A stretch of DNA of 64,000 nucleotides from JADCCX01 sp031378805 (lineage in GTDB: Bacteria > Pseudomonadota > Alphaproteobacteria > Rhizobiales > Beijerinckiaceae), in the NCBI GenBank assembly GCA_031378805.1, contig JANNEO010000103.1, positions 6,727-70,726 on the forward strand, in the 5' to 3' direction. A program made the translations under genes and the position numbers. Positions 61,355-64,000 of the stretch are shown here, piece after piece. The first letter of the stretch is position 1; each line of letters starts with the position of its first letter. A model generated the notes under the pieces. It saw only the letters and a list, made by a program, of their open reading frames with translations. It searched no databases and was not told where the DNA came from.

Positions 61355-63655
61355 TCAAGGTAGGATCATGTCCGAACCGTCATCCGTTGATTCTGTCGTT
61401 GCTTCTGCCGGAGACGTTGGCTGGATCGGCACAACTGGCACGGTCGACCTCGCTAGGGGAACAACCGCCGCGACCTGAGGCCGACCATACCAGGGCTTCC
61501 AGTTCCCCGATGGTCGGGATTCGGTTGGCACAAAGCGACCATCCCGGAAGGTCAATGTGAGAGACGCAGCAGAGGCCAGGCGGTCCCGGTCGATCACCTC
61601 GGCGGAGGTCTTGCAGAACGCTGGTGCCTTCAACGGCGTGATCACCAGGCGCGCCCTGCGGCAATCCTCCTCGAAGGCATCAGGTTGCAGGACCAGCGCC
61701 ACCGCCGCGCCATGCCGCATTATGCCGACACAGCCCGCGCGGTCACAGGCAGTCGCAGCTTTCAGTGCAGGGTCATTGCCCTTGCGCAAGTCACCGTCCG
61801 CCGAAAGCCAGCGATCAACCGTGAAGCGACTGGTGCTTCTGCCCAGGATCAGCAGGCCACCTTGCGGGCCGCGAATGGCGGCAATCTGCCCCTGACGGTC
61901 GATAAAAACATCAGGCATCGTAGCACGCCCGGCGGAAACAGAGGCAACGACCATTGCCGCCAGTCCCGCAAGCCGGAGCGGCGAGCGCACGAGGATGAGC
62001 ACGATGAACCCCGCCGTCATCCACAACAGGTCGCTCATCGGAAAGGCCCGCACGCCGCGCACGGAGCCATCGATCAGTGCCACGTACTGCGCCACGAGCA
62101 GCACCTTGTCGCTGCCAAGGCCCATGAGCTGCCACACCAGGCCATCGAGGCCAAAGGGCATGAGCAGCGTGCCGCCAACAGCCGTCGGCATCACCACGAA
62201 GGACACGAACGGGATCGCCAGCGCATTGCCGATGAGGCCGTAGGGATTCATCCGCTGGAAGTGATAGGCGGCGAAGGGGGCCGTTGCGAAACTGGCGATC
62301 AACGTGGTCATCAGGCTGCCGCCAACGGCCAGCAATGCCTTGCGCAACAGGATTCCGCCCCACCCCGTCGGCTCGGCCTTGTCCCGCTGGCGGCCCAGCC
62401 ACCATTCATGCGCGGCAATCATGGCGGCGACTGCGGCGAACGACATCTGAAAGCTGGGTCCGGCCATGGTTTCCGGTTCGCGCGCTAGCACGATCAGCGC
62501 GGCAATGGCGAGATTGCGCATGGAAAGCGCGGGACGGTCGAACAGGACAGCACCCAGCAGCACCAGCGTCATGATCAGCGAGCGTTCGGTTGCCACTTCC
62601 GAGCCTGAGAAAATGCAATACGCCGTGGCTCCCAGCATCGCCAGCGCCGCGGCCCATTTCTTGATGGGACAGCGTTCCGCAACCCCAGGGATGAGCGCAA
62701 GGATGGCCCGCGCCAGCCAGAAGAACACGCCCGCCGCCAAGACCATATGCAGGCCCGAGATCGAGACGATATGATACAGGCCGGAAGCCCTGAGATCGTC
62801 GTTGACCGATTCCGAAAGCAGCCCCCGCTTGCCCGTCACTAAGGCTGCAGACAAGGCACCGGCCTGCCCTCCGATAGCGCGGGCAATGCGGTTGGTCATG
62901 TCGGTTCGGGCATTGTCGATGGCGGCAGCAAGGCGCAATGCAAGGTCAGGCGGCCCCGGCTGTGGCGCCAGCGCCATCGGCCCGATCCAGCGCCCCACAG
63001 CACCCAGTCCCAGGAAATAGGCATCGCGGGCGAAATCATAGCCGCCGGGAAAGGCGGGTTGCGGCGGCGGCATCAGGCGCAGCTGGCCCGCGATATGGTC
63101 GCCCGCCCGCGGTCCCGCACCCTTGAATGTGGCCCGCAGCCGCTGCGGGTTGGTGACCGCAAAGCTTGTGTCGAAGCGCGTCACCACCAGCACCATGCGC
63201 CCACCATTTGGCCCTGCATCCACCGTTTCCACGAAGGCGGACAGCCGCGCGAAGACCGGCCTGTCGAGCACGGGTGCAGCGGCAAGCTGCGTCCGCAACG
63301 CCATGGCCGCGAAACCAAGGAACACGAAACCAAGGGCAACGCAGAAGGTCGGCAACACCAGCCGGTGCCGTTGACGCCTGGCAAGCGCCAGAAGCGCGGC
63401 CGCGGTGCAGGCCGCCGGCCAGGCTACTGGCACGCCATCGGACTGGAAGAACAGCATCACGCCAAGGCCCATGCACACTGGCAGCCACAAGAACAGCCGT
63501 CGCGCATCCGCCTCCGCCAGAAATGCCGCCTTGACATTGATGGCCTCGCCGAGCGTTTCCCGCAGCCGTCGCAACCACAGCGCGGTGGACAGCCGTTGGC
63601 CGGGCAACGCCAAGGCTGCGGCCGCTCCGCGTCTGTCTCCAGGCTTGCGCACCAC
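61355..63655 (-). CDS. comEC: ComEC/Rec2 family DNA-uptake channel protein
   Basis: A 766-residue polytopic membrane protein. An N-terminal DUF4131/OB-like part is followed by the competence domain with the hallmark LYHIVSISGLHMVLAAG, ATAYCIFSGSEVATERSLIM and EPETMAGPSFQMSFAAVAAM. The C-terminal metallo-beta-lactamase-like region appears degenerate: I find no HxHxDH motif, as in many Hyphomicrobiales relatives. It may move single-stranded DNA into the cytoplasm. The start is GTG 63655. It is divergent from gltX and convergent with lexA. Confidence 0.9.
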   Translation of the reverse strand: MVRKPGDRRGAAAALALPGQRLSTALWLRRLRETLGEAINVKAAFLAEADARRLFLWLPVCMGLGVMLFFQSDGVPVAWPAACTAAALLALARRQRHRLVLPTFCVALGFVFLGFAAMALRTQLAAAPVLDRPVFARLSAFVETVDAGPNGGRMVLVVTRFDTSFAVTNPQRLRATFKGAGPRAGDHIAGQLRLMPPPQPAFPGGYDFARDAYFLGLGAVGRWIGPMALAPQPGPPDLALRLAAAIDNARTDMTNRIARAIGGQAGALSAALVTGKRGLLSESVNDDLRASGLYHIVSISGLHMVLAAGVFFWLARAILALIPGVAERCPIKKWAAALAMLGATAYCIFSGSEVATERSLIMTLVLLGAVLFDRPALSMRNLAIAALIVLAREPETMAGPSFQMSFAAVAAMIAAHEWWLGRQRDKAEPTGWGGILLRKALLAVGGSLMTTLIASFATAPFAAYHFQRMNPYGLIGNALAIPFVSFVVMPTAVGGTLLMPFGLDGLVWQLMGLGSDKVLLVAQYVALIDGSVRGVRAFPMSDLLWMTAGFIVLILVRSPLRLAGLAAMVVASVSAGRATMPDVFIDRQGQIAAIRGPQGGLLILGRSTSRFTVDRWLSADGDLRKGNDPALKAATACDRAGCVGIMRHGAAVALVLQPDAFEEDCRRARLVITPLKAPAFCKTSAEVIDRDRLASAASLTLTFRDGRFVPTESRPSGNWKPWYGRPQVAAVVPLARSTVPVVPIQPTSPAEATTESTDDGSDMILP

Positions 63656-63758
63656 ACTGCTGCCCTTAACGTGCCAAGGTTCCCATGCTACAGCGGGGCG
63701 CTTCGCACGTCAGGATGCAGATTCCCGTGTGAAACCCCTGAAAACTAAGGAACTTCCG

Positions 63759-64000
63759 ATGCAGACGCCCGTGGTGACCCGTTTTGCCCCTTCGCCCACG
63801 GGCTTCCTGCACATTGGTGGCGGGCGCACGGCGCTGTTCAACTGGCTCTATGCCAAGCGTCATGGCGGCAAGATGCTGTTGCGTATCGAGGACACGGACC
63901 GCGAACGCTCGACGCCGGATGCCATCGAGGCCATCATCGACGGCCTGAAGTGGCTCGGCCTCACCTGGGACGGCGAACCGATCTATCAATTCGCCCGTGC
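63759..64000 (+). CDS. gltX: Glutamyl-tRNA synthetase, 3' partial
   Basis: The first 80 residues of a class I synthetase run off the right edge. MQTPVVTRFAPSPTGFLHIGGGRTALFNW contains the HIGH-type motif (HIGG), and RIEDTDRERSTPDAIEAIIDGLKWLGLTWDGEP follows as in GltX. AAGGAA lies 7 bases before ATG 63759. It is divergent from comEC. Which GltX paralogue (Glu or Gln charging) cannot be told from this part. Confidence 0.95.
   Translation, partial: MQTPVVTRFAPSPTGFLHIGGGRTALFNWLYAKRHGGKMLLRIEDTDRERSTPDAIEAIIDGLKWLGLTWDGEPIYQFAR

Overview
The window looks like chromosomal DNA of an alphaproteobacterium, most likely Hyphomicrobiales (Rhizobiales-like). I infer this from the gene content and order (clpS-clpA, a pgsA / AI-2E permease / hda-like / ppk / ppx string next to purM-purN, lexA-comEC-gltX), from high-GC codon use with many long antisense shadow frames, and from an alphaproteobacterial GTTC-N7-GTTC type LexA box upstream of lexA. 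I see no phage, insertion sequence, CRISPR array, rRNA operon or replication origin. The first gene is cut at the left edge and gltX at the right edge.

Left part (1-18 kb). An AsmA-like envelope gene and tRNA-Gln precede an aromatic-acid island. It has a MarR regulator and an MhpA-like flavin monooxygenase plus a DUF2783-like partner on the minus strand. Divergently on the plus strand lie a gentisate 1,2-dioxygenase-like cupin, a zeta-class GST (maleylpyruvate/maleylacetoacetate isomerase), a salicylate/3-hydroxybenzoate hydroxylase-like flavoprotein and a complete TRAP transporter. Together they suggest import of a hydroxybenzoate-type acid, hydroxylation to gentisate, ring cleavage and isomerisation; the final fumarylpyruvate hydrolase is not here. 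Next come modABC (molybdate uptake) and a glucuronate module (uxuA divergent from uxaC-uxuB).

Middle part (18-48 kb). Mostly housekeeping: coaD with two cyclophilins and a small secreted protein, an RlpA-type lytic transglycosylase, tRNA-Ser, RNase D, a chemoreceptor, polyphosphate metabolism (ppk1, Ppx), an Hda-like DnaA inactivator, an AI-2E family permease, phosphatidylglycerophosphate synthase, purM-purN, an azlC-azlD-benE-phytoene-synthase-like operon, clpS-clpA with two small downstream genes, a phasin with a probable PhaR-type operator, a DacA D,D-carboxypeptidase, and a BMP-type (nucleoside-like) ABC transporter.

Right part (48-64 kb). rpmG, tpiA, a PpiD/SurA-like foldase followed by trpE, a RelB-YafQ type toxin-antitoxin pair whose toxin has an in-frame stop, an iron-type ABC transporter without a local ATPase, trpG-trpD-trpC-moaC-moeA, lexA, comEC and the start of gltX. 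The trp genes are thus split: trpE is separated from trpGDC by the toxin-antitoxin pair and the ABC genes.

No wholly new system is evident. The most interesting local signals are the nonsense-interrupted YafQ-like toxin with intact active-site residues, a 17-bp tandem duplication that makes a chain of ATGA-coupled six-codon mini-ORFs between trpC and moaC, paired TGC-rich repeats around the phasin promoter, the LexA box on the lexA promoter, and the incomplete gentisate cluster with two flavin hydroxylases.
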